DNA from: Camarhynchus parvulus
Lineage: Eukaryota; Chordata; Aves; Passeriformes; Thraupidae
Direction of reading: 5' to 3'
Length of the DNA: 64,000 nt
NCBI RefSeq assembly: GCF_901933205.1
Contig: NC_044576.1
Location: 11,999,024 to 12,063,023, forward strand
Numbering within the stretch: the first letter of the stretch is position 1; every line of letters starts with the position of its first letter. Under the pieces are notes generated by a model. It was given only the letters and a program-made list of their open reading frames with translations, had not been told where the DNA came from and made no database searches. This document shows positions 1 through 10,782 of the stretch, piece after piece. Made by a program: the position numbers and the translations under genes.

Positions 1-640
1 CACCCAGGCAAGCTTCCCGGAGCCCCGAGAACAGGCGCAAGCTCCCCCCCGCGCTCCGCACGGGCGGCCGGGCACGCACACACAGCCGGCCGGGCACGCA
101 CGCCCCGAGCCGCAGCCCCGGCCCCGCTGCGGGGCTCCTGCCCGCCCCGACGGCGCTCGCCCCGGCCGGGGGCAGCCGCCGCCCCGGTCCCCGCAGCCCC
201 CTTTGTGCTTGCGGCGGCTCCGGCGCCCGCCCGCCTCCCGCCGCGGCTGCTCCAAGTTCGCCCCGGGCCGGGTCCCCCCGCGACCCCGCGGCCGGCCCGG
301 GAAGGGCACTGCCCGGGGAGAGCCGCTTCCCCGCCGCCGGGCCCGGCTCCGCCGCTGCTCGCTCGCCCCGCGCCCTCAACGGGGACAGTCTGCCCCTTTA
401 AGAAGTCTCCACACATTTTCTCCCCTTGCAGAATAAATACGTTGTTTTTTTTTTTTTTTTTTTTTTCCTCCCTGTACACCTTTTTCCCCAGCGTGGCCGC
501 TCCATTGTTTCTGCTCCGCCGAGACGCAACCCCTGCCCGGCCGCGAACGGGGAGGTGCGAGCAGGGAGCGCAAATAGACGCGAAACTTACCTACGGATTG
601 CAAAGCAGCCTTGCAGCAGCAAAATAATAAGGAAGAAGGC
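1..640. promoter_or_regulatory. CpG island 1 at the left edge, promoter-like
   Basis: Positions 1 to about 400 are very GC-rich with dense CpG dinucleotides, and CpG remains frequent to about 590 after an interruption by a 22-base T run (445-466). The island continues off the left edge. In vertebrates an island of this kind usually marks a promoter of a housekeeping or developmental gene. Open frames of up to 140 codons here arise because GC-rich DNA has few stop codons; their proline, arginine and alanine-rich translations match no family I recognise. Two acceptor-like pyrimidine-AG sites on the plus strand (AG at 430-431 and 490-491) and a strong minus-strand donor at 585-590 suggest that spliced transcripts start or pass here. 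The associated gene is not identifiable from the window. Confidence 0.75.
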
Positions 641-670
641 AGGCAAATCCTCTTTCCCAACTGATTTGCA
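591..670 (-). other. candidate first exon of a leftward transcript
   Basis: Read on the minus strand, the exon would end in CCGTAG followed by GTAAGTTTCG, a near-perfect splice donor, with the last exon base at 591. About 100 bases upstream on the same strand there is a TATA-like stretch (TATATATTTAAA, around 686-697), which would place a start site near 665. The island to the left would then be the first intron or more of the transcription unit. No coding start of a known protein is visible, so the segment would be 5' untranslated or non-coding. The donor is seen directly; the start site is an inference. Confidence 0.3.
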
Positions 671-708
671 GCTCTACTCGGGTATTTTTAAATATATAAT
701 TTTGTTTA

Positions 709-780
709 TTCCCCTCCTTTCTTCCTTCTCCCCCTGCTTTCTTTTTTCTTCCTTCCCCCCCCCCTTTTTTTTCCCCTTGC
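709..780. repeat. polypyrimidine tract with C10 and T8 runs
   Basis: About 70 bases are almost entirely C and T on the plus strand, including ten C in a row (755-764) followed by eight T. The complementary strand is a purine tract. Such sequence can adopt triplex (H-DNA) structure, and on the plus strand it would also be an unusually strong polypyrimidine tract for the acceptor-like CCCACAG that follows at 780-786. Confidence 0.75.
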
Positions 781-786
781 CCACAG

Positions 787-814
787 ACAGTGAAAAGGAG
801 CTCAATGTTAGTGG
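787..814 (+). other. candidate 28-base exon between strong splice sites
   Basis: A long pyrimidine tract ends in TTGCCCACAG (AG at 785-786), and 28 bases later there is GTGG followed by GTGAGTAAG (donor GT at 815-816). Both sites match the vertebrate consensus well. The short segment could be a microexon of a rightward transcript or half of a longer exon. It contains no recognisable peptide. Paired strong sites this close also occur by chance, so the call is weak. Confidence 0.22.
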
Positions 815-1003
815 GTGAGTAAGTGAATCAACTAGCAGAGAGCACAGCAAGTTGAAGTGTCAAATTACATTGGCTATTCTATTACCAAAGGGCCATGCTT
901 TGTGGCTGCTGGCAAAATCTGTCCCAGATTCCTATCTGAAAGGGAGCTGCCTCCTACAGGGATGTTCTTCCCCTCGCCCTCTCCCTTCCCCTCTCTCCCC
1001 GCA

Positions 1004-1017
1004 ACACACACACACAC
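1004..1017. repeat. (AC)7 microsatellite
   Basis: Seven AC units follow a CT-rich stretch (about 965-1000). No function is implied. Confidence 0.85.
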
Positions 1018-1427
1018 CCAAATCAAACCAAGTTAAAAATCTTAGATACGAGTTAAAATACAAATATTGTCTTACAGTGTCTTTTAAGGCGGGGATTCTC
1101 GTTTTAGTCCTCCTGAATACCAAGCACTCGGAAACCCTTCCACTCTGGAAACTGAAAGCTGGAGAATATGTATATTCCCTTCGGTGTTTTTGTATTATTA
1201 AATAGGGGAAAACCACCCTGGACCCAACACACTCTCAAGCATGAGGTGTCTCCGTCTCTGTCGTCTTCACGAGGGAATTTTTACGGGCATGGAAGGAACT
1301 ACCGGGCGGGCAGGGGGATTACACGGGAACGCCGAGACATCCCGCCGCTCCGTTATTGCACTTTAGCCCCCCACCCCCCTCCATTAATTGCCAGCACCCC
1401 TACCCTCGGGGCCGCTGTTATTTTCAG

Positions 1428-1700
1428 AGCCCGGAGCTCCCGCCACCCAGGTAGGAGGGGGGTTCTCCCGGGGGTCCCCGCTCAGCCGGGGAAGCCGGGC
1501 GGGCGGCGGTGCCCGGCGGGGCGGGCCCGGGAGGCGGCCCCGCCGCGGGGGGGGCGGTCAGGGGCCGGGGCCCCCCCGCCGCCCGGAGCGCGGCACCCGG
1601 CGCTAACAATAGGGCGTGTTTTTGTGCTGTTTTTCTTCCCCTGTGCTCCTTAGGAAATCCAGCCCGATTTCCAGGGAGAAAAGAAGAAGAAACCGTCCTT
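1428..1700 (+). other. candidate spliced rightward transcript with a 203-base intron
   Basis: A donor-like CCACCCAG/GTAGGA (GT at 1451-1452) is followed by a strong acceptor at 1653: a T-rich tract from about 1617 ending in CTCCTTAG. This gives a possible intron of 1451-1653 that contains the GC-rich island 2. The DNA after the acceptor is open for 48 codons in one frame, with a lysine-rich start, and ends at a TAA near 1798; I recognise no protein. An acceptor-like TTATTTTCAG also ends at 1427, so the 5' exon could be internal. It may be a non-coding transcript from the island, or two unrelated chance sites. Confidence 0.25.
1430..1610. promoter_or_regulatory. CpG island 2, G-quadruplex-prone
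   Basis: This is a short island of extreme GC content with repeated GGGCGG and GGCGGG boxes (Sp/KLF-type sites). Positions 1547-1570 read as runs of eight, four and four G separated by short loops, which fits the canonical quadruplex pattern on the plus strand. Just to the right comes the T-rich tract and acceptor-like site at 1653. The island is probably part of the same promoter cluster as the islands at 1-640 and 2005-2900. Confidence 0.65.
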
Positions 1701-1779
1701 GTCTGACGAGCCCCAATCTGCTAAAAAACATCTCCCTCGACTTCTCTTCCCCTTGATAAAACACTTCCAGGACAATCAA

Positions 1780-1905
1780 TATTTTATGATGAGTTGTTAA
1801 TAAGCCTAATATATTCATCCCTGCTCCAACGGGGCTTGTTAGATTATGCAATTAAGATAAGCAATTTAAACAGCACTGTGTAGCTTCTCGCTGGTCACAT
1901 TCGTC
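1780..1905. promoter_or_regulatory. candidate conserved AT-rich element between CpG islands
   Basis: Flanked by GC-rich islands, this stretch abruptly becomes AT-rich and carries clustered motifs: TTAATAAG, TTAGATTA, GCAATTAAG, AGATAAG (GATA-type) and CAATTTAAAC. The density of homeodomain and GATA-like sites beside a promoter is typical of a promoter-proximal enhancer at a developmental gene. Conservation is inferred, not measured. Confidence 0.4.
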
Positions 1906-2448
1906 TTGTTGTTGGAGGAGGAGAACGATCGGGACTGTAAAGGGATGTCGGATCGCTCGGGGAAGGGGAAGATTATCTATTTTTTTTCATATTTTTTTCA
2001 GCTGCGTGCAGACGGAACGGAGCGCTCCCGCCGCGGGGCTGCTCCCGTCCGCGCCGCTGCCCGCGCCGATCTGCGCGGGGCTACGCCAACCCCGAGGGCA
2101 GTGCCCCCGGCGCGGCCCCCGCCCCGCTCATTTACGCCTTCGTGGCATCCCCAGAAAAAAGACCCCTCTTCCTGCCCTTCTCCCTGCGCCTCCGGCCGCC
2201 CCCCGAGCGCCTCGGGGCGCGGGGGGTCCCCGCGGACGCTGCGGCCGCCCCCAGCGCGGAGACAGAGCGGCGGCCGCCCGGCCTGGCAGCGCCGCGGGGG
2301 AGCCCCGGGCGGGCAGAGCCCCGGCGGGGACGGGCAGCCGGTGGCGGGCGGCGCGTCCCGCCGCTCCGGCGCGCTCCGGCTCCGCGTTTTGCGAGCGGCC
2401 GCGGTGTCAGCCGGGGAGCGCCGAATAACAAAGGCAAGTTTGAGAGCA

Positions 2449-2468
2449 GCCGCCGCCGCCGCCGCCGC
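2449..2468. repeat. (GCC) trinucleotide repeat
   Basis: Six full GCC units plus a partial one lie just upstream of the CRE. GCC repeats in island promoters are often length-variable and are common in 5' untranslated regions. Confidence 0.85.
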
Positions 2469-2479
2469 ACAGGCTGCGG

Positions 2480-2487
2480 TGACGTCA
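2480..2487. promoter_or_regulatory. CRE palindrome TGACGTCA
   Basis: This is a perfect eight-base CREB/ATF site within a CpG island. Functional CREs cluster close to transcription start sites in vertebrate promoters, so it supports a start site within about 200 bases. Methylation of its central CpG would abolish binding, which fits an unmethylated island. Confidence 0.6.
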
Positions 2488-2949
2488 GGGAACAATGCCG
2501 CTGCCAGCCCGCCCGCCCGCCGCCCCTTAAAGGCGCACGGGGCTCGGCCGGGGGCGCCGCCGCCGGCCCGGGGGATGGAAGGGACGGGGTGCCTGTGCAG
2601 GGCACCCCGCCCCGCAGCCCCCGGCGGGCCCCTCCGGCATTGCCCGCCCGGACTGGGAGCGGAGCAGATTCTCCGTCTCACGGCTCCTTCCCTCCCTTGC
2701 CGTGCCCTGCGCGGCCTCCGCCGCCCTAATCGCTGCCTTCAGCTGCCCGGAAGAACCGGCGGCCGCCGGGGCGGAGCGCTCGGGCCCCGCCGGCCCGGGC
2801 CGAGCTCCCCGCGGCGCTGCGGGGCTGGGCGGGCCGCGCTCCGGGCAGCGCGGCCTAAGGGCCCACTGCCCTGGCCGCACAGGGTACGAACCCTGTGACC
2901 CGCCAGGGAAGGGTTTTCACCAAAGGTCCGGCACCTCGGGGGCCAGGAC

Positions 2950-5900
2950 CTGAGCGCTGCCAGCCACTTCGGGTTCTGCTCCCGCAGTGAACCCTCGCTT
3001 CTCCCTGTCATGGTGCGCTGCCCTCCTCCCCGAGCCACCGCGGCCCCGTGATGGTAACCTGTAGTCCACAGGCTTAAGCAGTCAATGCAGCCCATTTCAC
3101 TCCTGCACAGCATTAAATGTCTCATCAAAGCAGGCACAGAAAAGGCCCAGCCTTTTAGGTAACCAAAAAGGGCACTGTAGCAATACAGTAATCTGATAAT
3201 CACACCCATCAGGGCATCATACCTTAAGAATTCATTTGCAATCAATACCTTTTTAAGGTGTCAAAACTTCTGTCTTGTACATGGGCAAACTCAAAGCAAT
3301 AGGTTTTGATGCTTTATTGCTTGAAACCATCTTACAGAAATAGAACATTAGAAAATTAAATCTTTGTGCAGCAGCACCATTACAAGGTTACAAGGTCTGT
3401 CCACTATATTTGTGCACATTCCACTGATATCATCCAGGCTGAAAACAAATTGGTAAACACACATTTACTTTTTCAAGCTTTTTGTAGTTTTCCTGCAGAC
3501 TGTCTTCCACATGAGCACATCATGCACGATTGACCAGCTGCATCACCCTGCCTTCTTTCAGTAACCAAGTCGCCTGATCAATACAGTATGTGGCTAGGAA
3601 AAGAAAGGTCTTGCAGGAAATCATTGTAGTGATTTAGCAGGTGCCTTTGTGCCCTCTGAACCTGCCTCTGCTAAATTGGGCTTTGCCACACACTTCAGAG
3701 GCACCAAAGGGGTTGGAAGCGCTACCTGTCCGCAGGGGACGTGCAACCCTAGCAGCCTTTGCCACTTGCAGTCCTTGGAGCCCAGCCAGCATTGCAGTGA
3801 CAGCACACGTTAAGTGGTGTCACAGCCAGATCCCAACTCGTACACCAGCCCACACAGGGCTCTTCACTTCTACAGTGGCAGGAGACATTTCCTGTTTCCT
3901 CCATAGGATGTGATGGTCACCCATGAAGTTTTGCCCCAAAAGTGGTTGCAGCAGTCAGTTTATCTACTGTATTTACCAGTTTGTTTGTAAATTAATTAAT
4001 TCCATGAGGCTTAGGACAACCTTAGTTTTCTCTGACCTGTGCTGATAGGATTCCTGAATTGAGAAAAGTGCCACTAATGCACGTTGATGTGGTTTTTTTT
4101 TCAGCCAGGGACCAGGCTAATCCACTGCAAAGAACTTTTATAGCTGCTCCAATTCACTGCCAATTGCCTGCTGTGGCATAAAGGGTGGACTGGTCAGTTG
4201 GACTAAAAAAAAGAGTTAGGAGGTTACATGTATGGCAGGGTCGGCTTAGGGTATTCAGTGTTGCCCCAAGAACACCCTTTTAAACAAAGTCCTCAATTAA
4301 GCCAGTCAGCCTAATTATCCAACTCAGTTGCAATGTCAGAGCAAAGCAAAAACAGTATTCACAAAATGACAAAGGTTTGGGCCCTTTCTGTTTGTTCTAA
4401 GAGACCAGGCTGCTCTTCGTGTTCTCAACAATTCGGAGACCAAGAGATCTTGGAACAGCTTTTGAAACAGAGGCTGCACAAGCCTCAGTGCCTGATCTGG
4501 GATCCTGGCTAAACAGCATTCTCCTGCTGCAGTAGCAAAGCCATCAGCAAGCATGCAGACAGACAGTTATCCACATTATTCCGGGCTCTGTGGTGGGCCT
4601 GTCCACGAGGGATTAGACCAAATCTGCTAACCTCATTTCTGTTACATAACCTAAGACAGATCTGAACTCTTTTCTCCAGAGGATTGTATGGTAAACCAGA
4701 ATATCACCTCCCCCTAGCCCTCTTCAGCTGCAGTTCAAATTAGGTTTTGCTGTTGTCATAATTCATCCTGTACCATAATGAAAATGGAATTGATTGAGAT
4801 GGCATGTAGACATTGTGTCTAGACATACCCAGGTTACTTGTGTATACAAATTGTATCAGGTAACTGCTATCAATGCAGCTCTTTTGGAGCACAGGGTTTA
4901 GTACAGACCATGGAGGCCAAAAGTGGAGAGTGCATGCTTAGATCCCAAGTCCACACTGAGCTATTGAGTGCTACAGCCACTGGTAACTGGGCTCCCTAGG
5001 TTAACAGCTCACTCAAGCCAGCCCCATAGGGAATGCAGGTGTACAGTGTACTCCAAAACTGCCTGGGATCAGTGCTGATTTTAAAACAGGCTGACATCAG
5101 CATTGCTCTTTTGGTGGCTGTTTGCTATGCTCACACCCCTGGTACCACACCAGCTCATGCTCCCCAGGTACACCTGTTTAGAAGTCTTCTGAGCCCTCAT
5201 GGAACTATTCATCCATCAGCACAAGTCCCTGATCTGCTCCTCTGTCATAACCCGTGGGTTTAGCTTAAGTAAATTCTTACTCTGATCAATAGTTGTGTTG
5301 ACATTTAGCAAGTCTTTTTCTGATACAGCAACAGCAAAGGATGCAGGAATACTACTGGATGCAGTAACATTACACCTATGTGAAAGTGAGATTAACTTTC
5401 AGTGAGGCTTCAGTCAGGCTGTACAGATTACTCCACACACATGAGAAACTGATATTATGCCCATTTTTGTCTCTTTGTTAAAAGTACGGGAAAGAAAACA
5501 GTGTTTATTTGGATTCATAAATTAGAGATGAAATTACTGTGCAAAGACATTAAGGAAATTTGCAATTATGCAACTGGAGTCCTAGAGGAAAAAGTAAATA
5601 ACTTTACTGAGAAAAACAAGTTGAAAACAATTACAAGACACAAAGAGGGAAGTAGCTGGAGGTTTAGACTTTTTTCTTTTCACTTTTCCTTTTGAGGCCT
5701 GAAAACATTTGTATACTGTCTTAAATTTCATGCCTAGGTCCTTCTCAACCTATGCTGCCTAATTCACAGAGTCATTTCTGACTAATTTGGGGGACTGGAT
5801 TCCTCCAAAGAAGCTTTCACATGGCAGGCAAGACAAGGATCACCAATGAGACATTTTTTGCTCGCTAAGGATACACATCTTGTCTTTTATGGGATTTTAC

Positions 5901-6860
5901 ATTGACACATCCTTTTTACAGTCATTCTTCTAAACCAGACTGCTACTCAGAGCAGTCTTCAGCAAACTGTTCTCTGTACTCCAAGCCCAAAACTCACTAG
6001 GAGCTCTATGGGGTGCCACAGTAGTGCAACACAGACACTCAGCAAGCCTCCAGTCTTGAAAACACAAGCCCCAAGTAACTCTGACTGCTGAGCAACTTTG
6101 CACCCATGCCTCAGGTATGCATGGGGTATGCTCTGAGAAGGATCAGAGCTACAGTTCATAGCACTGTCCTCAGCTCTGACATGCACACCATGCTGGATTA
6201 TACAGGGGGGTTTAATCAGTTTGACAAAGAGAATAAAGCCATCAAAAACTACATAGGAAGATAACACTGAACACCAGGATGTATGCCTTCAAGAGGCAAA
6301 ATTACAGCTTAAAAACAAAAACAAGGGAAGGAAAGGATAAGAAGATATGCCATGTATAAGATACTGAAAAGGAGCTTAACATATGTGAGCTGAGGAAATG
6401 GAGCATCGTAAACATGCTGTTTATATAGTGCCAAAAGGATGCTTTTATGGGGATATAAACATAGGTACCCCTGAGCATGCAAGGTAACCTTCTTAAGAAG
6501 AGAAAGACTCTGCCCTGCTAGAGTCGAATCCAAGCCCAAATTCAAGAACCAAGGATGTCTCCACTTTGAGAAATCTCAAATCAAGATTTGTCCTGGCTCT
6601 CTCGCTGAAGTCACTTGAGTCATCTAAAGCTTGTCCTTAAAGCAAATAATTTCTAGGCATCCCAGCTGAGATTGGTGAGTAGGGACTGTAATCACTTCTG
6701 CTGTTATTAAATGCTTTTCAAACTACACCATTACAGTTTCAGGAGGAAAAGTGAAAAAGGAAACAAAACCTTATCCAAGTTGAAACTCGGGAAGGTATTC
6801 AAGCAGAATATAATTAGTAAACTGGAGGATGGCCAGCATGAAATGTGCAACATCATAACC
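2950..6860. other. non-coding stretch without a supported gene
   Basis: Beyond the CpG islands the composition drops to ordinary AT-leaning DNA. Open frames are short (mostly under 100 codons, one near 168 codons running into the island at 2739-3245) and unrelated to families I know. I see no splice-bounded exon, RNA gene or repeat family I can name. TTAATTAATT-type motifs appear near 3990. Confidence 0.5.
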
Positions 6861-6867
6861 AAAAAAA

Positions 6868-6885
6868 CAACAACAACAACAACAA
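6868..6885. repeat. (CAA)6 microsatellite
   Basis: Six CAA units follow a short A run. The complementary strand reads as a valine-rich open frame, which is an artefact of the repeat. Confidence 0.85.
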
Positions 6886-6889
6886 ACCC

Positions 6890-8815
6890 CCAAAGATTTT
6901 GAATGACCACAAGCATCAGGACCGTATTTTTAATCTGCTCCATCTAAAGCAATCAGATAACCTTATGTAACCCCAAACATACTGTAGCTACCATGAGAGC
7001 ACTTCACTCGCTGTGTTTACTGAGATATCCTTGGTATGGATTTCCATTTCATAGACGACAGAGGAAATACTACTCCATCTTTCTATCATCTGACTACCTA
7101 CTGACAGATTTTGTCAGGAAGCAGGTCTTTTTTCAGCCACGCTAAATTTTAATGGAGAAAGTTAATGAGATCTAAAGAAAAAGAAATTAAACCATGTGTA
7201 AAACATGAATGTTGCAGTCAAAGTTGGACTTCTCTTTTTCCCCTTGCTTTCAGTTTTTGCGTGTTGCAGTCAGGGGAGACAGAGGCAACAAAAACCACCA
7301 AGCAGAGAACTTGGGTTCAGCTCTGGTCTGAGCATCTGTGAGAGATTTTAGTCTAAACTGGCTAGGCTGACAATGTGAAAGGAGGACAAACAAGTGTAAA
7401 ATAAGATGCTACTCTCAAGACAGTGAGAACTGCTTCCTATCAGCCAGAGCTTGCCAGGGCACTATAACGCTTTGTAACACAGCCAGTCATGCTAAATAAA
7501 ATGTAGCCTTAAACACACTTAGGACTGGATTCTCAATGGGTCCTCCAACTTAGCAAGCAGCATAATCTCTTTTTTCCCTAACCAACTGTATTTAGTACCA
7601 CAAGGGATAGCTAATACAATTTCCAAAGAAGAAAAAATAAATTCACAAAATATGAATAAATAACCATAGGTTATTTACATACAAAACTGTTCTGGAGCAT
7701 GGGATTTTATTCACTAACTGCCATATTGGTCATAAAACATGCTCGAGAGCCCAAAGTGTTACTTTATTGCATTTAGCAGCAGCAATTAGCCTCTCCATTT
7801 TTCACTGCCCTAACAAAGAGTATGGTTTTCTACTGTCTCAGAAGAGATGAAAAACCAAACCAAAACAAACCCCACTCTCTTCTGTCAGCTGTACTCTGCA
7901 TATGTATGTGCAAGTGGCAGAAAAGGCCACGAAGGCTTCATCTGTGGTCCATGAAGTGAAGGAAACAAAACAAAAAAAGCAGCAGATTATTTTCTTTCCT
8001 ATTCTGGGGTACTACTGAAGACAGAAGGAGCAGTGCAGTATTTCGTAATAAGGCTCTCTCACTGAAGTACCACAGGCAACAAATTCCTTACAGCTGAATA
8101 GGAGAATAAGTGCAAAACTGAACACAACAGGAAGAGGTGTGGTCCCTAATGCATCATTTGCTGTATTTTATTGTATGTGAGCCAAGAAAAGTACAAGGCC
8201 ACTGAAATTCCTAGAGAACAGTAGAGCCCAGAGAATTAGCAGGCTTTCTAATGCTCAGGATATTTATGTTAAATACTTTCTATAATAAAGGAAGCATGTG
8301 TTTTGCAAGAAAAAGCATTCATGAGCTGAAATTCCCCTCATCATAATTTAAAGATTAATTAAGATAAATAATATAATTAAGTAATTTGGAAACATTTTTT
8401 TCCCCCAGTAGTAGACATTCAGCTTGACATAACAGCCAAGGGGCATGTCATGAGGACTCCAGTCATGCTGACACTTGTAACTGGAGGAAGAGTGCAAATG
8501 CAAGAGAAATTTGGAAATTCTATTCAGGTGAACTACAGATATAATAGAGGATATAGCTACAACTCACCTATAGGTAATCAAGAATTGTGAGTACTTTACT
8601 AACTGCAGAAGCTGTAGCATCCTGAAAACATGGAAGCTGGAAGTATGTCTTGTATTTTCATCTCACTAGAACTCTAATTTGGACAGCTTATTGACCTACT
8701 TTCTGTATGCCACTGCTTTCAGCATGTTAACCCTCCCCTCCTCAGACACTCGGGGCTATTTCGAATAAGTGCAAGAAAAGGAAAGACTGTGGTGCAGATG
8801 TTGCTTGTGCATACA
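6890..8815. other. non-coding stretch without a supported gene
   Basis: AT-leaning DNA with no open frame worth reporting. A very AT-rich patch at about 8340-8390 carries several AATTAAG/TTAATTAAG motifs and could be an extension of the element that follows. Nothing else is recognisable. Confidence 0.5.
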
Positions 8816-8819
8816 ATCA

Positions 8820-8965
8820 ATGCATCCCTCCCCCACTAAAGTTTAATAAGGATTGTTAGTACATCATTGTAGCTGGTAATTGTGTAGGTACACATGGTAA
8901 TTGCATGTATTTGCACTAATTATGTAAATGCACAATAATTAAAGCTCCAGGGTTTTCATGGTAAA
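8820..8965. promoter_or_regulatory. candidate enhancer with a TAATT motif array
   Basis: Within about 70 bases four TAATT-type cores occur (around 8877, 8897, 8917 and 8934), interleaved with TGCATGTATTTGCA and ATGTAAATGCAC, which resemble octamer/POU half-sites. Such homotypic clusters of homeodomain and POU motifs are typical of conserved developmental enhancers. There is no open frame across it. Function and conservation are inferred. Confidence 0.4.
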
Positions 8966-10780
8966 TTTTTAAGACACTCATGGATTTGTCATGGCAAAAG
9001 TGTCAGTCATGTAACCTAGTGGGAAAAGGGAGGAGGAAGAAGTTCAGGAGAATACTGTTCTTAAACGAAATGCAGATATTTATATATAAATAAGTAGATA
9101 TAGGACACTGTATTATCAAACACAGCTGTCATGCCCAGGCACACTGTTTTTTCAGAGTCTTTTATCAGACTTGAAAAATAAAGCCTAGAAAAAACCCCAA
9201 AACACATGGAGGTTAAAGCTAAAGATCAAGTACACCTCCACTTTGTCTACCTTACATCTCATCCTTTTCATTTAACCAGTGAAAGGCAGAAGTGAATTTG
9301 TGCCCTTTTTGCTGTTATTGTGATCACTTCCAAATATGACCAGTTTTCTCCCTCTCCCACAGGCCTCCTCACACTCCACTGAACATGTCAGTGGAAATAT
9401 CTTGCTCCGGCTTGATTTTGGATCAATCTCCCAGCACGGTGTGCTGTGTTAGAGCTAGTCATACACTGGAAATTCAAGTTGCTTTTAGTTTGGGGTTTTC
9501 CCCCTTTTATGCCCTCCCTTAAGACTCCAGGCATTCTCCTTGCACTCAAATCTTGCAGGTTTCCTCTGGGGAGCACCCAGGCCCTCCCACAAGCACTTTC
9601 CTGGCGCAACAGGCAGGAGCTGCCTGTCTGTCCCCACCAGTCCATGCTGCAGCCCCGGCTGAGCCTTTGCTGCCATGCCCCGAGGACCTGTAGGCTCTGG
9701 GAGAGCTAACTACACTTTAATGACTTCAGGCACATGAAGGAAATGCAGCTGTGGAAACACACAGGGTACACCTCCTACAAAACCAGCAAAGCGGGACTTG
9801 CACGTTCCAGCTGTTTAGCTGGTTTCAATCACCTCTGCAGCAAACCTGAGCAGCTCCCTAGATTAATCCCATTATCCTTATACCAGGATCACAAGGGGCT
9901 GTTCAAGAAGCACAGCAAGGTAACATAAGGTACTGTGAAGTCAGAGCACCACTAAGCACTTCACACTAAAAAGCCTTCCCTTTCAAATCACAGCGGCTGA
10001 GATCTTAATCACTTAAGTCAAGTACTGGGTTTTTTTGGCCATTAAAAATTCTCTACACTCATGAGACTTAGACCACTTATGAAGCATCAACCTGATTGCA
10101 CTAAATGAAGAAATAACCTGTATGCCATCACCCCCCATTTGATTGTGGGTGTGCATGCTGGTCCCACAGCATAGCAGCAGTCTCACAGCTGCCCACCTTC
10201 ACTCATGGACACCTCAACAGAGAGTCAGCACAAGGATTTTAAGCCACTAAAACTTGAGAGCTTAAGCCAAGGCACAAAAGAGACCTTCCTCAGGATTTAC
10301 AACAAAGCTATGAGAAGCTTTATCAGACTCAAATCCACACATCACTACTTATTTAACTCTAACCCCATATATGGGTCAGAAAGCTCTCTGTCCCTCTCTC
10401 CTCCCATTGCTGTGCCCAGCCCAATCCAAGCTGCACACCTTACCTGGAGGACTGAGGACAGGCCCCTGGGGTAACAGAAGATCCCAAACCACAGCCTACA
10501 GCCTTGAGACACTTGTAAAACTGCACTCCAAACCTTCCTCCAAGGTTCCCTGGGGTGTACCCAGCTGCTAATTTCAGGAGGGCTTTTAGTACAGCTGTTT
10601 CAAATTGGCTCCTCAGCCACAGCTGGGGCAATAATGAGCTCTCTCTTTAATACTTCCTGGGCTGGAGGAGTTGTCAGGAATGCTGTTACTTTTTAAAAAG
10701 CTTATTTTTGAATGTCCAATCTGCCAATTGTTTTCTGCTTAAAAAAAAACCAAAAAAACACCGAACAAAAAACACAAAAA
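8966..10780. other. non-coding stretch without a supported gene
   Basis: Only short open frames (under 90 codons) are present; the overlapping ones at about 9390-9710 lie in a locally GC-richer patch and resemble no family. An A-rich tract at 10741-10780 precedes the tandem duplication. Confidence 0.5.
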
Positions 10781-10782
10781 GC

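Larger units (their letters stand above)
2005..2900. promoter_or_regulatory. CpG island 3, largest island, promoter-like
   Basis: Roughly 900 bases with very high CpG density. Inside it are a (GCC)6 to 7 run (2449-2468), a CRE palindrome (2480-2487), a SOX-like AACAATG (2490-2496) and an AT-containing CTTAAAGG (about 2526-2533) that could serve as a weak TATA-type core. The mixture is characteristic of a CpG-island promoter with a focused core. Long open frames across the island on both strands, the longest 330 codons, overlap one another and have low-complexity proline, arginine and alanine composition, so I do not call them genes. Direction of transcription cannot be settled from sequence alone. 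Confidence 0.75.

Noticed and set aside
426..818. 130-codon frame with a phenylalanine run
   Set aside because: The run is the T22 homopolymer, and the rest crosses the pyrimidine tract and splice-like sites.
1906..2898. 330-codon plus-strand open frame and a 227-codon minus-strand frame in the CpG island
   Set aside because: GC-rich DNA has few stops; several frames on both strands are open at once and the translations are low-complexity proline, arginine and alanine with no known domain.
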